64,000 bases of DNA from positions 40,904 to 104,903 of the forward strand of contig JBAXTZ010000004.1 of NCBI GenBank assembly GCA_037129925.1, read 5' to 3'. The translations under genes and the position numbers were made by a program. The first letter of the stretch is position 1. Each line of letters begins with the position of its first letter. Under the pieces are notes generated by a model. The model made no database searches and was not told the origin of the DNA. It saw only the letters and a list, made by a program, of their open reading frames with translations. Shown here one piece after another: positions 44,041-53,151 of the stretch. The stretch comes from JBAXTZ01 sp037129925 (GTDB taxonomy: Bacteria; Bacillota; Negativicutes; JBAXTZ01).

Positions 44041-45042
44041 ATGATCCAAGGATTTTTATCTGATTATTTACCGACTACGCTGCGCTGGGCACTCGTCGGT
44101 ATAGTACTGGTTGCGTTGATGGCAGCGACTTACTGGGTATTGCGTCGTTTCAAAGTCAAACACGGATCAGCAGTCGGTTTCGTATTTGTATTACCGATGA
44201 CGCTGGGATTACTGATATTTACGCTATTTCCCTTTCTCTTTTCCTTTTATTTGAGCTTCACGGAATTCAATATGTTTCAAGCGCCAACATGGGTTGGTTT
44301 GGCCAACTACACGCAAATGTTTACCAATGATACCTATTTTTGGCCATCCTGCAGTCTGACGCTAAAATACGCTTTATATAGTGTGCCGCTGAGTCTTATC
44401 GCCTCGGTTGCCGTGGCGTTATTGCTGAATCGGCCGATAAAAGTAGTCGGTTTTTGGCGGACACTGTACTATGTTCCAGCAGTTTTGCCGGCGGCAGCGA
44501 CAATGTTGCTTTGGCGCTGGATGTTCGCGCCTAATTCCGGGCTTATCAACTATATGTTGTCACCGTTCTTGCTGTTATTTGGATTGCAACCGCCCGAGTG
44601 GTATACCGATCCACAGCTAGTGTTAAGCGTATTTGTCATAACCAGTCTATGGGGCGTTTTTGGTGCCAACTCAGTAATTTTACTGGCGGGTTTAAAAAAC
44701 GTTCCAACTGAATTGTATGAAGCGGCGAACCTGGACGGTGCTGGGATGTTGCAAAAATTCCGGCACATTACTCTGCCGATGATAAGCCCGACCTTATTTT
44801 ACACCTTGATTACCGGGATTATCGGCGCGTTGCAAATATTCACCCAGGCATTTTTCATGACAATTCCGGCGAACATGGGAACCTTCCTGAGCGTTCGCAT
44901 TTATCAGGAAGCATTCGCTTTTGGTCATTACGGCTATGCTGCAGCGATGGCCTGGTTTATGCTAATCTGTATTTTTGTCTTGACGCTTATTGTCTTTAAG
45001 TCTTCTTCCGCTTGGGTTTATTACGAAAACGAAGCAAAATAA
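44041..45042 (+). CDS. Carbohydrate ABC transporter permease, MalF/UgpA type
   Basis: About 333 residues. A short N-terminal membrane helix plus basic loop precedes the usual six segments (FVFVLPMTLGLLIFTLFPFL). The EAA loop is ELYEAANLDGAGMLQKFRHITLPM, cited by its parts EAANLDGAG and ITLPM. It forms the inner-membrane channel with the next gene. ATG 44041 has AAGGCGAGG seven bases upstream; a GTG two codons earlier is possible. No ATP-binding subunit is encoded nearby. Confidence 0.93.
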   Translation: MIQGFLSDYLPTTLRWALVGIVLVALMAATYWVLRRFKVKHGSAVGFVFVLPMTLGLLIFTLFPFLFSFYLSFTEFNMFQAPTWVGLANYTQMFTNDTYFWPSCSLTLKYALYSVPLSLIASVAVALLLNRPIKVVGFWRTLYYVPAVLPAAATMLLWRWMFAPNSGLINYMLSPFLLLFGLQPPEWYTDPQLVLSVFVITSLWGVFGANSVILLAGLKNVPTELYEAANLDGAGMLQKFRHITLPMISPTLFYTLITGIIGALQIFTQAFFMTIPANMGTFLSVRIYQEAFAFGHYGYAAAMAWFMLICIFVLTLIVFKSSSAWVYYENEAK

Positions 45043-45082
45043 TCTGACGGCTGATTAAATTATTTTGAAAGGTGGTTGCACC

Positions 45083-45952
45083 ATGACCCCAAAAATACGC
45101 GAGTTACTATTTCAATTGTTTACTTATATCGTGCTTGTGGCAGTCGGTCTGATTATTCTCTTTCCTTGTCTGATAATGTTGACTACTTCACTAAAAGCCG
45201 ATGTCAACTTATTCCAGGTGCCAATCCAGTGGATCCCTGATCCGGTGATGTGGAGTAATTATTCTGAAGCGTTCGTCAAAATGGATCAAATCGCCCACGG
45301 GCTGACCTTTGTCCGAGTGCTTGTAAATACTTTGTTTATAACGTTATTGGGCATGGTTTCCGAGCTGTGCGCGGTATCGGTCGTGGCTTACGGCTTTGCC
45401 CGCTTTCGCTTTACCGGACGAAAAGTGATTTTCTTTACGATGCTGGCAACAATGATGTTGCCGGGAATCATCTGCATTATTCCCTCATTTATGATATGGA
45501 AGGGTTTAGGTCTTATTGATACTTATGATCCGTTAGTTACCGCAGCCTGGTTGGGCGGTGGCGCTTGGGCGGTGTTCTTGATGCGGCAGTTTATGATGAA
45601 TATTCCCCAAGAAATGGAAGAGGCGGCAACAATCGATGGCGCCAATACCCTGCAAATTTTTTATCTGATAATCATTCCGATGATCAAACCGGCGTTATTA
45701 GCGCTCGGCGTATTGATTTTCCAAGGCCGTTGGAACGACTTCATGGGACCGTTGATTTATATCAACACCGCCGCGAAATTCCCGCTGGTCATGGCAATAA
45801 AGTTCTTCCAAGAGTCGCTTAGCCATGAAGCGCCTAAGTGGAACTACATGATGGCAGTATCGGCAGTTCTGGCATTGCCGATACTAATTCTTTATTTTTC
45901 CGCACAACGCTACTTTATTGAGGGGCTGAACGTTGGCGCGGTTAAGGGTTAA
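45083..45952 (+). CDS. Carbohydrate ABC transporter permease, MalG/UgpE type
   Basis: About 289 residues, six segments, EAA loop EEAATIDGANTLQIFYLIIIP (parts EEAATIDGAN and IIIP). ATG 45083 has AAAGGTGG seven bases upstream. The C-terminus ends FIEGLNVGAVKG; its last codons GTT AAG GGT TAA fall within a heptamer-repeat tract, so the exact end has been set by repeat DNA. Pairs with the upstream MalF-type subunit. Confidence 0.93.
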   Translation: MTPKIRELLFQLFTYIVLVAVGLIILFPCLIMLTTSLKADVNLFQVPIQWIPDPVMWSNYSEAFVKMDQIAHGLTFVRVLVNTLFITLLGMVSELCAVSVVAYGFARFRFTGRKVIFFTMLATMMLPGIICIIPSFMIWKGLGLIDTYDPLVTAAWLGGGAWAVFLMRQFMMNIPQEMEEAATIDGANTLQIFYLIIIPMIKPALLALGVLIFQGRWNDFMGPLIYINTAAKFPLVMAIKFFQESLSHEAPKWNYMMAVSAVLALPILILYFSAQRYFIEGLNVGAVKG

Positions 45953-45982
45953 AGGTGAAGCTGAGAGCTGATAAAAAGGAAT
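45940..45982. repeat. Heptamer repeat at the malG-type gene end
   Basis: GGTTAAG, GGTTAAA, GGTGAAG, CTGAGAG, CTGATAA on a 7-bp frame. The first two units contain the last codons and stop of the permease gene. Confidence 0.65.
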
Positions 45983-45992
45983 AGCTTTTACT

Positions 45993-47237
45993 ATGAAAAA
46001 CAAAGCGATAATTGGACTGCTGCTGATTTTTGCAACCACGCTATTTTTGAGCGGTTGCGGCGAAAAGCAGTCGGAGAAAAAAACCATCCATCTGATGACT
46101 TGGGCCGGTGGCGGCGAGGCGGCAAAAATACAAGTAATTATTGACGCCATCAACGCCAAGAACAGCGATTTTCAAATAGTTCATGAACCATCGCCCAATG
46201 ACTATCCCACAAAATTGATGACTTCGTTGTCCGGCGGTAGTGCCGCCGATTTACTCTGGATTGGCAGCGATGATGTTCCGGCGCTATCCGAAAAAGGCGC
46301 GCTACTCGACATTACCGACCGGCTTAAAAACGACAAAACCGATAAGGCGGCAAATTTGACCGATTATTTCCCGAACGTTCTAAAAGCCGCCGAATACAAG
46401 GATAAATATTTTGGTCTGCCTTGGATTGCTTCACCGCTATTGCTGTTTTACAACAAGGACTTGTTCGATAAAGCTGGTGTCAGTTATCCCGATGCCACCT
46501 GGACTTGGACTGAGTTCTCGGCGGCCGCAAAAAAACTTACCATCCCCGGCAAACAATGGGGTTTTACGATGAACAACGGCGCCCCGCCGTTGCAAATGTA
46601 TATTTGGCAGGCGGGCGGCGAAGTTGTGTCGGCTGATTTGAAACAATCACCGATCGATTCACCGCAGGCGTTACAAGCTCTCGAGTACTATTTCGGAATG
46701 CAGGGTGATGGCATTCACTGCGTACCACTATCAGTTATCAAAGAGCAAGGCTTCGATGCAATGTTTTTTGACAGCCATAATGTCGCGATGTTTATCGGTG
46801 GCGCCGCCGATGATATCGAGACCCAGAAATTCAACATTGGCGTGGCTCCACCCCCTAAAGGGCTGACCGGAATAAGCGCAACTCAGGCGTGGTCGGCGCT
46901 CACTGCCATCAATGCCAAAACTCCCAATCCGGACTTGGCATATAAGGCTTTAGTTCAATTGACCGAAGCCCTTCATCGTGTACAACCGTTGCCGCCGGTA
47001 AAATCACTGGCCAACAAAGAATCGCTCAAAGCAACCGGTCCACGTTCGCAGCAGCAGATTGATGTCATGTTACAACTGTTACCGAATATGCGTTGCTACG
47101 CCGCTGTTCCTAAACAACAAGAGTGGAATGATGCTTGGGCAAAAGAAGTAATCGAGCCAATGTCGCTAAGGGGCGCAAATATCCCGGAAATTGCCAAAAA
47201 TGCGCGGCTAAAACTCGAACAATTTTTAATCAAATAG
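45993..47237 (+). CDS. Sugar ABC transporter substrate-binding lipoprotein 1
   Basis: 414 residues. Lipoprotein signal with lipobox LFLSGCG (Cys22). The mature protein is a cluster B/MalE-type binding protein: IHLMTWAGGGEAAKI, SGGSAADLLWIGSDD, YFGLPWIASPLLLFYNKDLF and the C-terminal helices. Captures the oligosaccharide or glycoside for the permeases just upstream. It is paralogous to the protein at 49430 over its whole length (HEPSPNDYPTKLMTSLSGGS against HEPSPADYQTKLMTTLSGGS). Confidence 0.93.
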   Translation: MKNKAIIGLLLIFATTLFLSGCGEKQSEKKTIHLMTWAGGGEAAKIQVIIDAINAKNSDFQIVHEPSPNDYPTKLMTSLSGGSAADLLWIGSDDVPALSEKGALLDITDRLKNDKTDKAANLTDYFPNVLKAAEYKDKYFGLPWIASPLLLFYNKDLFDKAGVSYPDATWTWTEFSAAAKKLTIPGKQWGFTMNNGAPPLQMYIWQAGGEVVSADLKQSPIDSPQALQALEYYFGMQGDGIHCVPLSVIKEQGFDAMFFDSHNVAMFIGGAADDIETQKFNIGVAPPPKGLTGISATQAWSALTAINAKTPNPDLAYKALVQLTEALHRVQPLPPVKSLANKESLKATGPRSQQQIDVMLQLLPNMRCYAAVPKQQEWNDAWAKEVIEPMSLRGANIPEIAKNARLKLEQFLIK

Positions 47238-47246
47238 TGAGGCGTT

Positions 47247-49325
47247 ATGAAAATAGTCACGATAATTATTGCCGCGTTAATCCTCTGCACAATGCCGGTG
47301 GCATTTGCCGGTCCAAGTCAGGCTACGAACGCCTATGTTGATACCTGGCCGGATTTGGAAAATCCAACGGCGTTGCGCAACTGGCAAACAACCGCCGCGC
47401 AATATAACGATTTGATTTTCGGACAAACGGTCTCCGGTAAATATTTACCGATAATTGGTCTGAAAACTATCAGCGAACCGACTGCCGGCGGGTTTGTCGG
47501 GCAGACTTTTGGTATGCCTTCATATCTGGGACGCCCGGAATGGAAGTACGGCGATAACGGCGAGGGGCTGTCCTGTCTGGGTGCTGTCCTCAGCGCCAGC
47601 TTTTCCGGCAATGATATGACCACGGCTTACGGTCATAACTGGGTAAAAATGTGCGAATATTTCTACACCGAAGTTCCGGTCAATAACGGCGCGAAACGCG
47701 GCTATGTCAGTAACGATGCCGCCGGCGGCAACAGTACCGGTAGCTGGTGGTATGATTTGGCGCCGGCCAGTTTGTTTTTTCAAATCGGTATGATCTACAA
47801 TCAACCCAGCTATAATCAAGAGATGCGGTTCACTGCTGATACGCTGGTCGATGCCGCAAAATTATTTAACAACAACTGGCGTCACACCGGTTTTGATTTG
47901 AAAACCTGGAAAGTCAATGATTTGGAGTGGATTGAACCGGATGCCGCAATCGGCATTGCCTATATCGAATATCTGGCTTACAATAAGTTCCACGACAAGA
48001 AATATCTCGACGTAGCCAAACGCTGTATGAGCCAGATGCAAGATTATTTTGCCAATCCCTATTACGAACTGCTCGGTTCTTACGGTCCCTACACCGCCGC
48101 CCGGCTGAACGCCGAAAATGGCGGGAACTATGATGTTGGAAAATTTCTCGGTTTCATATTAACCGACTCTTCAGATTCCCGCCCCGGCTGGGGTGTCATG
48201 AATGATCAATGGGGTAAATATCCAGCCTACGGGCTGTGCGGCAGCACTACTGATTCCGACGGCTATGCCTTTGCGATGAATACCTTTGCAAATGCCGGCG
48301 CGGTAGCTCCTGTTGCCCGTTATGCCCCGGAATACAGCCGGGTAATCGGAAAATGGCTGACCAATGTGGCCTACAATTCGAATATTTTTTACGCCGATGG
48401 TTTACCGGCAAATATGCAGGAAGAATCTGCCTGGAGCGCGGCTACCGGCGTTACCTGTCTGGCCTACGAAGGCACCCGCAACAAAGGAAAAACGCAACCG
48501 TTTGGCACCGGCGACTTTGAACACTATTTCAGTATGTACAGTTCATGGGGCGGCGGTATCATGGCGTCGCTGTTTAAGCCGACGAACATCAACGGCATTG
48601 TCAGTATCGATCTTATAAAAACTGACGTTCTTAAAGCCAACGCATACCCGACATACTTATACTACAACCCCTACAGCGATCCGCAAACTGTAAGTTATAA
48701 CGTCGGCGCTAAACCAACCGACATTTACTGCGCGGTGCAAAAAAAATTCATCGCCCGTTCCGTTACCGGCGCAAACACCTTTATCATCCCGCCGCACAGC
48801 GCGGCGCAACTGGTATATACCCCGGTCGGTAAACGGCTCGTATATCAAGGAGAAAAACTACTTGTTAATGGCGTGGTGGTTGACTACAACTACAAAGGTA
48901 AGTTGAAACGGCAAGCGGCGGCTATTCAGGAAACATTTAGCGACTGGTCCGGGTTTACTAATGTCGGCGCCTGGGTTAACGCGGCTAATGCTAATGTTCA
49001 AAAGCAGCCGGTCGGTATGCGTTTTAACAACGTTGTTGATACTTGGGGATTGATGGAGCAAACCGTAACTGTCGATCTGAATAAAACTCCCAAGTTGGCA
49101 ATCAACGTCACAACAGTTTCAGCGAACGCCAAATGGGCAATGAAAGTCGATGACGGTAAAACCAGCTATTACCTGCAAAGCGACAACTCCCGTTCCGGCA
49201 AATTCGTTTACGACATCCACGCTCGGACCGGATGGACCGGTAGTAAGAGCTTCAAAATTCAAGTCTTCCCGCTCGGCGGTCCGGGCTGTTACCTGGATAT
49301 TGAATATATGCGTTTTGGAAATTAG
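47247..49325 (+). CDS. Large secreted protein, probable (alpha/alpha)-toroid glycan-active enzyme with C-terminal CBM-like domain
   Basis: 692 residues, signal peptide ending CTMPVAFA. No family is recognised with certainty. Residues about 80-460 contain repeated helical, Trp/Tyr-rich stretches (SWWYDLAPASLFFQIGMIY, WIEPDAAIGIAYIEYLAYNK, YTAARLNAENGG) of the kind found in (alpha/alpha)6 glycoside hydrolases and lyases; Glu and Asp are frequent there but catalytic residues cannot be named. The last 145 residues (from about 548) form a beta-rich domain resembling a carbohydrate-binding module. It lies between the two binding-protein genes, so it probably generates their ligand outside the cell or in the periplasm. 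Confidence 0.7.
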   Translation: MKIVTIIIAALILCTMPVAFAGPSQATNAYVDTWPDLENPTALRNWQTTAAQYNDLIFGQTVSGKYLPIIGLKTISEPTAGGFVGQTFGMPSYLGRPEWKYGDNGEGLSCLGAVLSASFSGNDMTTAYGHNWVKMCEYFYTEVPVNNGAKRGYVSNDAAGGNSTGSWWYDLAPASLFFQIGMIYNQPSYNQEMRFTADTLVDAAKLFNNNWRHTGFDLKTWKVNDLEWIEPDAAIGIAYIEYLAYNKFHDKKYLDVAKRCMSQMQDYFANPYYELLGSYGPYTAARLNAENGGNYDVGKFLGFILTDSSDSRPGWGVMNDQWGKYPAYGLCGSTTDSDGYAFAMNTFANAGAVAPVARYAPEYSRVIGKWLTNVAYNSNIFYADGLPANMQEESAWSAATGVTCLAYEGTRNKGKTQPFGTGDFEHYFSMYSSWGGGIMASLFKPTNINGIVSIDLIKTDVLKANAYPTYLYYNPYSDPQTVSYNVGAKPTDIYCAVQKKFIARSVTGANTFIIPPHSAAQLVYTPVGKRLVYQGEKLLVNGVVVDYNYKGKLKRQAAAIQETFSDWSGFTNVGAWVNAANANVQKQPVGMRFNNVVDTWGLMEQTVTVDLNKTPKLAINVTTVSANAKWAMKVDDGKTSYYLQSDNSRSGKFVYDIHARTGWTGSKSFKIQVFPLGGPGCYLDIEYMRFGN

Positions 49326-49389
49326 GGAGGCACTCAACGCCTGAAAAAGTATGTAAGTAATGAAACTTGTTGTTGAGTGCCTCCTTAAT
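49321..49389 (+). promoter_or_regulatory. Long inverted repeat with 33-nt loop between secreted protein and second binding protein
   Basis: ATTAGGGAGGCACTCAAC (49321-49338) pairs with GTTGAGTGCCTCCTTAAT (49372-49389), one mismatch in 18 bp. The left arm overlaps the preceding stop codon. No U-run follows; probably a transcript stabiliser or processing site adjusting expression of the binding protein. Confidence 0.6.
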
Positions 49390-49429
49390 CAAAAACGTGT
49401 TATATAAAAAAAATTATGAGGAGAGAACC

Positions 49430-50689
49430 ATGAAAAAACTATTGGCGATAATTGCAGTACTTGCATTATGCGCAGCCCTGTTCGCCGGATGCGGCGGACC
49501 AAAAGCCGGCGAAAAAGTCACCCTGCGCCTCACCACCTGGACTGCTGGCGAGGAAGCTGCTGAACTTCAAAAAATTCTCGATGACATCAACTCCAAAAAC
49601 ACTGATTTTCAAATCATTCACGAACCTTCCCCAGCTGATTATCAAACCAAACTGATGACCACGCTAAGCGGCGGCTCCGGCGCCGATTTGATGTGGCTCG
49701 ACCAAGCGGTAGTGCCAGGCCTTGCAGCTAAAGGCGCGATACTAGACATCAGCGATTATCTGAAAAACGATAAAGAAAACGCTGCTGCAAAGGTTGACGA
49801 TTATTTCCCGAAAATTTTGCAAATTGCCAACTATCAGGATAAATATTTTGGTCTGCCTTGGGTAGCCCAGCCGATCATGTTGTATTACAATCCAAAAATG
49901 TTTGCAGCCGCTGGCGTTCAACCGCCAACTGCTGACTGGACTTGGAAAGAATTCTTGGCGGCCAGCGCCAAACTGACCATCCCCGGACAACAGTGGGGCT
50001 TTATCATCAACACCGACAACTGGCCGCCGCAAGCAATCTTTGTCTGGCAAGCCGGTGGCGAAATCATGGATGTCGCCAGCAAGACCTGCCCGATTGATTC
50101 ACCGCAAGCCCTTGAGGCGTTCAACTATTATTACGGCATGTATGGCGACAACAAACATTGCCCGCCTGCCAGCACCATCAAAGAACAAGGCAACGAACAG
50201 ATGTTCCGTAACGGAAAAGTTGCAATGTTCATGGGTGGCGCGGCTGATAACCACGCCCAGGACGGCAACCTCGACAACAAATTATTCACACCGCTAATCG
50301 CTCCACTACCTAAAGGACCGAGCGGAAAAAGTGTTACCTTCGGCTGGTCGGCAATAACCGCGATTAATGCCAAAACTGCTAATCCGGCAATCGCATACAA
50401 AGCCTTTATCCAGCTTACCGATGCCATTCACCACTGGAAAGTTGTCGCTCCACGCAAATCGCTGGCAACTGAAGAAAATATCATGAAAGCACCGCACAAA
50501 ACCAAAGCCGACGCCGATCAAATCATGCTCGTTCTCAACGATATGCGTTGCTTCAACAACATCCTGCGCCAATCCGAGTGGGATGATGTATGGTACAAAG
50601 AAGTACTCGAGCCAATGCGTACTGACCCAAAAAATATTGCAGCAATCGCTAAAAAAGCCCGGCCAAAACTGGAGTCCTACCTGAAGTAA
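49430..50689 (+). CDS. Sugar ABC transporter substrate-binding lipoprotein 2
   Basis: 419 residues. Lipobox LFAGCGG (Cys21). Full-length cluster B binding protein with LRLTTWTAGEEAAELQKIL, SGGSGADLMWLDQAVV, YFGLPWVAQPIMLYYNPKMF. ATG 49430 has GAGGAGAG upstream; the longer frame has none. Paralogue of the protein at 45993, so a tandem duplication was split by the secreted-protein gene, or the latter was inserted between them. Both may feed the same MalFG-type pair with different ligand range. Confidence 0.93.
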   Translation: MKKLLAIIAVLALCAALFAGCGGPKAGEKVTLRLTTWTAGEEAAELQKILDDINSKNTDFQIIHEPSPADYQTKLMTTLSGGSGADLMWLDQAVVPGLAAKGAILDISDYLKNDKENAAAKVDDYFPKILQIANYQDKYFGLPWVAQPIMLYYNPKMFAAAGVQPPTADWTWKEFLAASAKLTIPGQQWGFIINTDNWPPQAIFVWQAGGEIMDVASKTCPIDSPQALEAFNYYYGMYGDNKHCPPASTIKEQGNEQMFRNGKVAMFMGGAADNHAQDGNLDNKLFTPLIAPLPKGPSGKSVTFGWSAITAINAKTANPAIAYKAFIQLTDAIHHWKVVAPRKSLATEENIMKAPHKTKADADQIMLVLNDMRCFNNILRQSEWDDVWYKEVLEPMRTDPKNIAAIAKKARPKLESYLK

Positions 50690-50733
50690 TCCGCTTAACG
50701 ACATAGTATGAGCTAGCACTGACAAACTAACTC

Positions 50734-50778
50734 AGAAACCATTTTTCTAAAGCGCAATGCGCCTGAAAAATGGTTTCT
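50734..50778 (+). terminator. Nested stem-loop before the GH-like gene
   Basis: AGAAACCATTTTTC (50734-50747) pairs perfectly with GAAAAATGGTTTCT (50765-50778); the loop holds a second hairpin, GCGC-AAT-GCGC. No U-run follows. It lies 45 nt after the binding-protein stop and ends 18 nt before the preferred start at 50797: a candidate attenuator or stabiliser. The ATG at 50770 lies inside its right arm. Confidence 0.7.
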
Positions 50779-50796
50779 GTTATTGATGAGGTAAAT

Positions 50797-53151
50797 TTGA
50801 AATTTCAAAGTTTTGACAAACCATTCGGCCAAATTGAAGTAGGCGGCAAATATGCTGGTATGGCTTTTCACGCCGGTTCGGCAATGCCCTCACGTATAAG
50901 TTTTTTTTACCCGGTAGCCAACAGTATTAGCAACAGCCAGGACTATTGGAAGCGTTATGAATCACATCTGTTCAACGCTGTTCTTACTGTCGACGGACAA
51001 GCGCAGACTATCGGCTACGATGAGCATCAGGCTGAGTACACTCCGTGTTGTTTCAGGGCGACGAAGCAGTATCATAACTGCAGCTGCCGTTATGAATATA
51101 GCTTTGGCAGTACTTTGCCGATTACTGTAATAAAAATCGAACTGACTAACACCGGCCAAGCGCCAGCACAATACACGTTGGACCTCACGCCGGAAACCGC
51201 GTTTCATTCTTGCCATAGCTTTAACCGCTTTCAACCGGAAAGGACTTTTGTTGAGCAAAATGGTGCCTTGTTAGTTGCCGATTTTTCCAGCGTCGTAGAT
51301 CTCGGCAATAGTTCGCTGTTCTTTCTAAATGCCGGCGCAACGCCGCAAGAACAACATATTTCCGAAACAGTAACTGGTTTTCATTACGCCAAACTGCTTT
51401 CACCAGGAGAAACGCTAGGTATTGTGCTTATAGTTGGCTGCTGCAAGGCAGCGGAACTGGCAGAAATGATTCAACGCGTACAACGCGACTGGGCGGCAGA
51501 TATCGCGGCCAACAGCGAGCGGATTGATGATTATATTGCAACACGCGGAACCATCGCAATTGGTGATCCGGCGTTGGCCGAAACGATTGCTTGGTCCAAA
51601 GGCGTGCACGCATCGCTGCAACATTACCTGGATGACTGGTATTTACCGATGCCCTGTCCGGCCGAATATAACTTCTTCTTCACCCATGACTTTCTCGTAC
51701 ACGGATTGGGTTGGGCTTATTTCGACCTCGACTATATCAAAAACGGTTATGAATATTTACTGTCGCTGGACGCCGGCGATAATGTACTTTCCCACGCCTG
51801 CTATTGGAAAGACAACGCCTATTACAGCGAACCTTGCCCGCCGACTGATTGGAACAATCTCTGGATCATCAATTCAGTCAGTTCGTACCTCAAACACAGC
51901 GCGGACAAAATTACCGCTGAACGGTTGCTGCCGATGCTGCAAACCAGTCTGGATCGGATCTTGCTAAATTTCGATGACGGTTTGATGAAGGCTTATTTCC
52001 CGGACTGGTGGGATTTTGGCACCAACTATGGCGCCCGCGCCTATATTTCGATATTAACCTATCGCGCTATTCACAACTTTACCTATATTGTCATGCAACT
52101 GGGCCAGCCGGATTTGGCAACAAAATATTATCCACTCGCCGAAATTATCCGCAGCAAACTAAACGAGCAATTATGGCACGAAAAAAGTGGCTACCTTCTG
52201 AACGAATTAGCCGATGGCAGCCTCGACAAACATTACTATTCCGGTTCACTGCTGGCAGCGAATTTCGGACTACTGGACGAAATTCGCTCTAACCAGCTGC
52301 TGGACACTGCCCGCGATGTATTGCTAGACGATAACTGCGGCGTACACAATGTAGCACCAGCAGATTTTGTTGGTCTGGAAGAAAAATATGGTTTCCACAA
52401 TGTCGAGCAAGGCGAAAATGGCTATTATATCAACGGCGGCGTGTGGACCCAGTGCAATGCTTGGTACGCGCTCAGTCTGATAACTTTGAACCGTGTCGAT
52501 GAAGCCTACCAAGTGCTGAAAAAACATTTATCAATTGCCGGAATTGCGGTCAGTCATAATGGCCAGCCATCGTTCTATGAAGCGCGAATCACCGCTAAGG
52601 ACGCTAATTATGGCAAAATCGATAAACCGACCTTTCTCTGGCACGGTGGATGGTTTATGTTGACGCTGTATCAATTATTAGGTATCCGCGAAACTCCCTG
52701 GAATATCGAGCTGCATCCAATTACCGCAACGGAACTAATTGATAGCAAATCGGAAATCAAAAATCACGGCGAGGACTGCATTGTTGAGTTTTCTGGAAGC
52801 GGCAACTACTTTCAGGAAATAGTATTTGACGGCGACATCAGCTATAGTGCTATTCTTACCGCCAGCTGTCAGCACGCCGAACTACTGCGGGGCACACCTA
52901 CTGTTCCCTATCTGTCCGAAGCCCGCTGTATAATCGAAAATGTTGCTTACGATACTGTTAGCGGTGAACTGGCAATCGCCGCCAAACTAGCCCCGCATCA
53001 GCAACTCGACGTTACAATTATCCTGCCAGTCGATTATTCTTTGACTACTAGCTGCCCGGATATATTAGTAACCGCTCAAAGCGCCAATGCCCGCGCCAAG
53101 ACATTCTTAGTCCGCTCCAACCAGGCAAATATTATTTTACAGGTTCAATAG
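50797..53151 (+). CDS. Cytoplasmic (alpha/alpha)6-type glycoside hydrolase or phosphorylase
   Basis: About 784 residues, no signal peptide. The N-terminal 270 residues form a beta-sandwich (VIKIELTNTGQAPAQYTLDL), followed by an (alpha/alpha)6 catalytic barrel: NFFFTHDFLVHGLGWAYFDL, YFPDWWDFGTNYGARAY, YINGGVWTQCNAWYALSLI and WHGGWFMLTLYQLLGI, then a C-terminal beta domain. The architecture and NGGVW-AWYAL signature recall GH94/GH15/GH63-like enzymes; the exact family and substrate are not assigned. TTG 50797 with GAGG five bases upstream is preferred. It would process the sugar imported by the upstream ABC genes. Confidence 0.75.
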   Translation: MKFQSFDKPFGQIEVGGKYAGMAFHAGSAMPSRISFFYPVANSISNSQDYWKRYESHLFNAVLTVDGQAQTIGYDEHQAEYTPCCFRATKQYHNCSCRYEYSFGSTLPITVIKIELTNTGQAPAQYTLDLTPETAFHSCHSFNRFQPERTFVEQNGALLVADFSSVVDLGNSSLFFLNAGATPQEQHISETVTGFHYAKLLSPGETLGIVLIVGCCKAAELAEMIQRVQRDWAADIAANSERIDDYIATRGTIAIGDPALAETIAWSKGVHASLQHYLDDWYLPMPCPAEYNFFFTHDFLVHGLGWAYFDLDYIKNGYEYLLSLDAGDNVLSHACYWKDNAYYSEPCPPTDWNNLWIINSVSSYLKHSADKITAERLLPMLQTSLDRILLNFDDGLMKAYFPDWWDFGTNYGARAYISILTYRAIHNFTYIVMQLGQPDLATKYYPLAEIIRSKLNEQLWHEKSGYLLNELADGSLDKHYYSGSLLAANFGLLDEIRSNQLLDTARDVLLDDNCGVHNVAPADFVGLEEKYGFHNVEQGENGYYINGGVWTQCNAWYALSLITLNRVDEAYQVLKKHLSIAGIAVSHNGQPSFYEARITAKDANYGKIDKPTFLWHGGWFMLTLYQLLGIRETPWNIELHPITATELIDSKSEIKNHGEDCIVEFSGSGNYFQEIVFDGDISYSAILTASCQHAELLRGTPTVPYLSEARCIIENVAYDTVSGELAIAAKLAPHQQLDVTIILPVDYSLTTSCPDILVTAQSANARAKTFLVRSNQANIILQVQ

